Source: Arthrobacter pascens
Lineage (GTDB): Bacteria > Actinomycetota > Actinomycetes > Actinomycetales > Micrococcaceae
Direction of reading: 5' to 3'
Assembly (NCBI RefSeq): GCF_030815585.1
Contig: NZ_JAUSWY010000001.1
Span: 3,162,001 to 3,226,000 of the forward strand
DNA: 64,000 nucleotides
Shown here: in pieces, positions 63,956 through 64,000 of the stretch
How positions within the stretch are numbered: the first letter of the stretch is position 1
Layout: the number at the start of each line of letters is the position of its first letter
The notes under the pieces: generated by a model
What the model was told of the DNA's origin: nothing
What the model saw: the letters and a program-made list of their open reading frames with translations, nothing else
Databases searched by the model: none
Made by a program: the position numbers and the translations under genes

Positions 63956-64000
63956 GTGGCTTCCGTTTTTGTGCAGGCCGACGATTTCTCCGGTGCCGCA
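63956..64000 (+). CDS. DUF1537 acid-sugar kinase, 3' truncated by the window edge
   Basis: Only 15 codons are inside the window: GTG at 63956 after GGAGAGGAG, reading VASVFVQADDFSGAA. The ADDFSGAA motif is the N-terminal hallmark of OtnK-like four-carbon acid sugar kinases (DUF1537), which phosphorylate compounds such as D-erythronate, D-threonate or 3-oxo-tetronates. The fragment is short, so the family call rests on one motif, but position opposite an aldolase/reductase operon supports it. Confidence 0.65.
   Translation, partial: MASVFVQADDFSGAA

Overview
The window is about 64 kb of high-GC chromosome from an actinobacterium, most likely a Micrococcaceae member of the Arthrobacter/Pseudarthrobacter group. 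The grounds are a monomeric NADP-isocitrate dehydrogenase, the purH/purN/DUF6350 neighbourhood typical of Actinobacteria, DUF1206 and DUF4383 membrane proteins, an LAxTG-type surface protein, frequent GTG/TTG starts and GTGA/ATGA coupled genes. The assignment is inference from protein families; no rRNA or tRNA gene was seen.

Layout. 1-3417: ChvE/GguAB-type sugar ABC operon entering from the left edge, followed by a decayed patch and a Gfo/Idh/MocA oxidoreductase. 5246-7770: a secreted Pro-rich protein and a repeat-rich LAxTG wall protein. 8095-9854: a membrane Ser/Thr kinase coupled to a small lipoprotein. 10078-13588: SRPBCC protein, icd, and a MarR regulator divergent from a nitrate/sulfonate/taurine-type ABC operon (13840-17337). 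17935-18900: secreted S1-like serine protease. 19009-25755: purH, an MFS transporter, a broken DUF559 gene bounded by two large palindromes, purN and a DUF6350 protein. 25810-29694: a lipoprotein, membrane proteins, an HNH nuclease and a PRC-barrel protein. 29941-31290: an insertion sequence whose transposase appears to lack its catalytic Glu. 31358-32461: a second copy of the Pro-rich protein followed by a 28-codon ORF where the wall-protein gene would be. 32682-35239: a glycosyltransferase and a UDP-sugar dehydrogenase.

35766-44159 is a signalling region: PAS-PAS-GGDEF-EAL, a metallo-beta-lactamase/rhodanese protein, a hybrid histidine kinase and a coupled REC-GGDEF regulator. 45114-50166 holds a RibD-like reductase, an SDR, a TfoX-like protein and a gluconate module (gntP, gntK, divergent GntR-type regulator). 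50362-53330: a ctaD without other oxidase subunits and a frameshifted macrolide-type glycosyltransferase. 54248-54451: cold-shock gene.

54681-64000 is one catabolic locus: a nine-gene minus-strand operon (Dpp/Opp-type ABC transporter, aldo/keto reductase, HpaI-type aldolase, Asp-box sialidase-like protein, SDR) divergent from a DUF1537 acid-sugar kinase that runs off the right edge, with two near-identical 15-bp boxes between them.

The most unusual structures are the duplicated Pro-rich/LAxTG module with its conserved spacer, the 26-14-26 palindromes around the DUF559 pseudogene, and the IS with paired boxes at its ends. The window also contains several gene remnants (3.5-3.9 kb, 22.3-23.2 kb, 37.9-38.4 kb, 52.2-53.3 kb).
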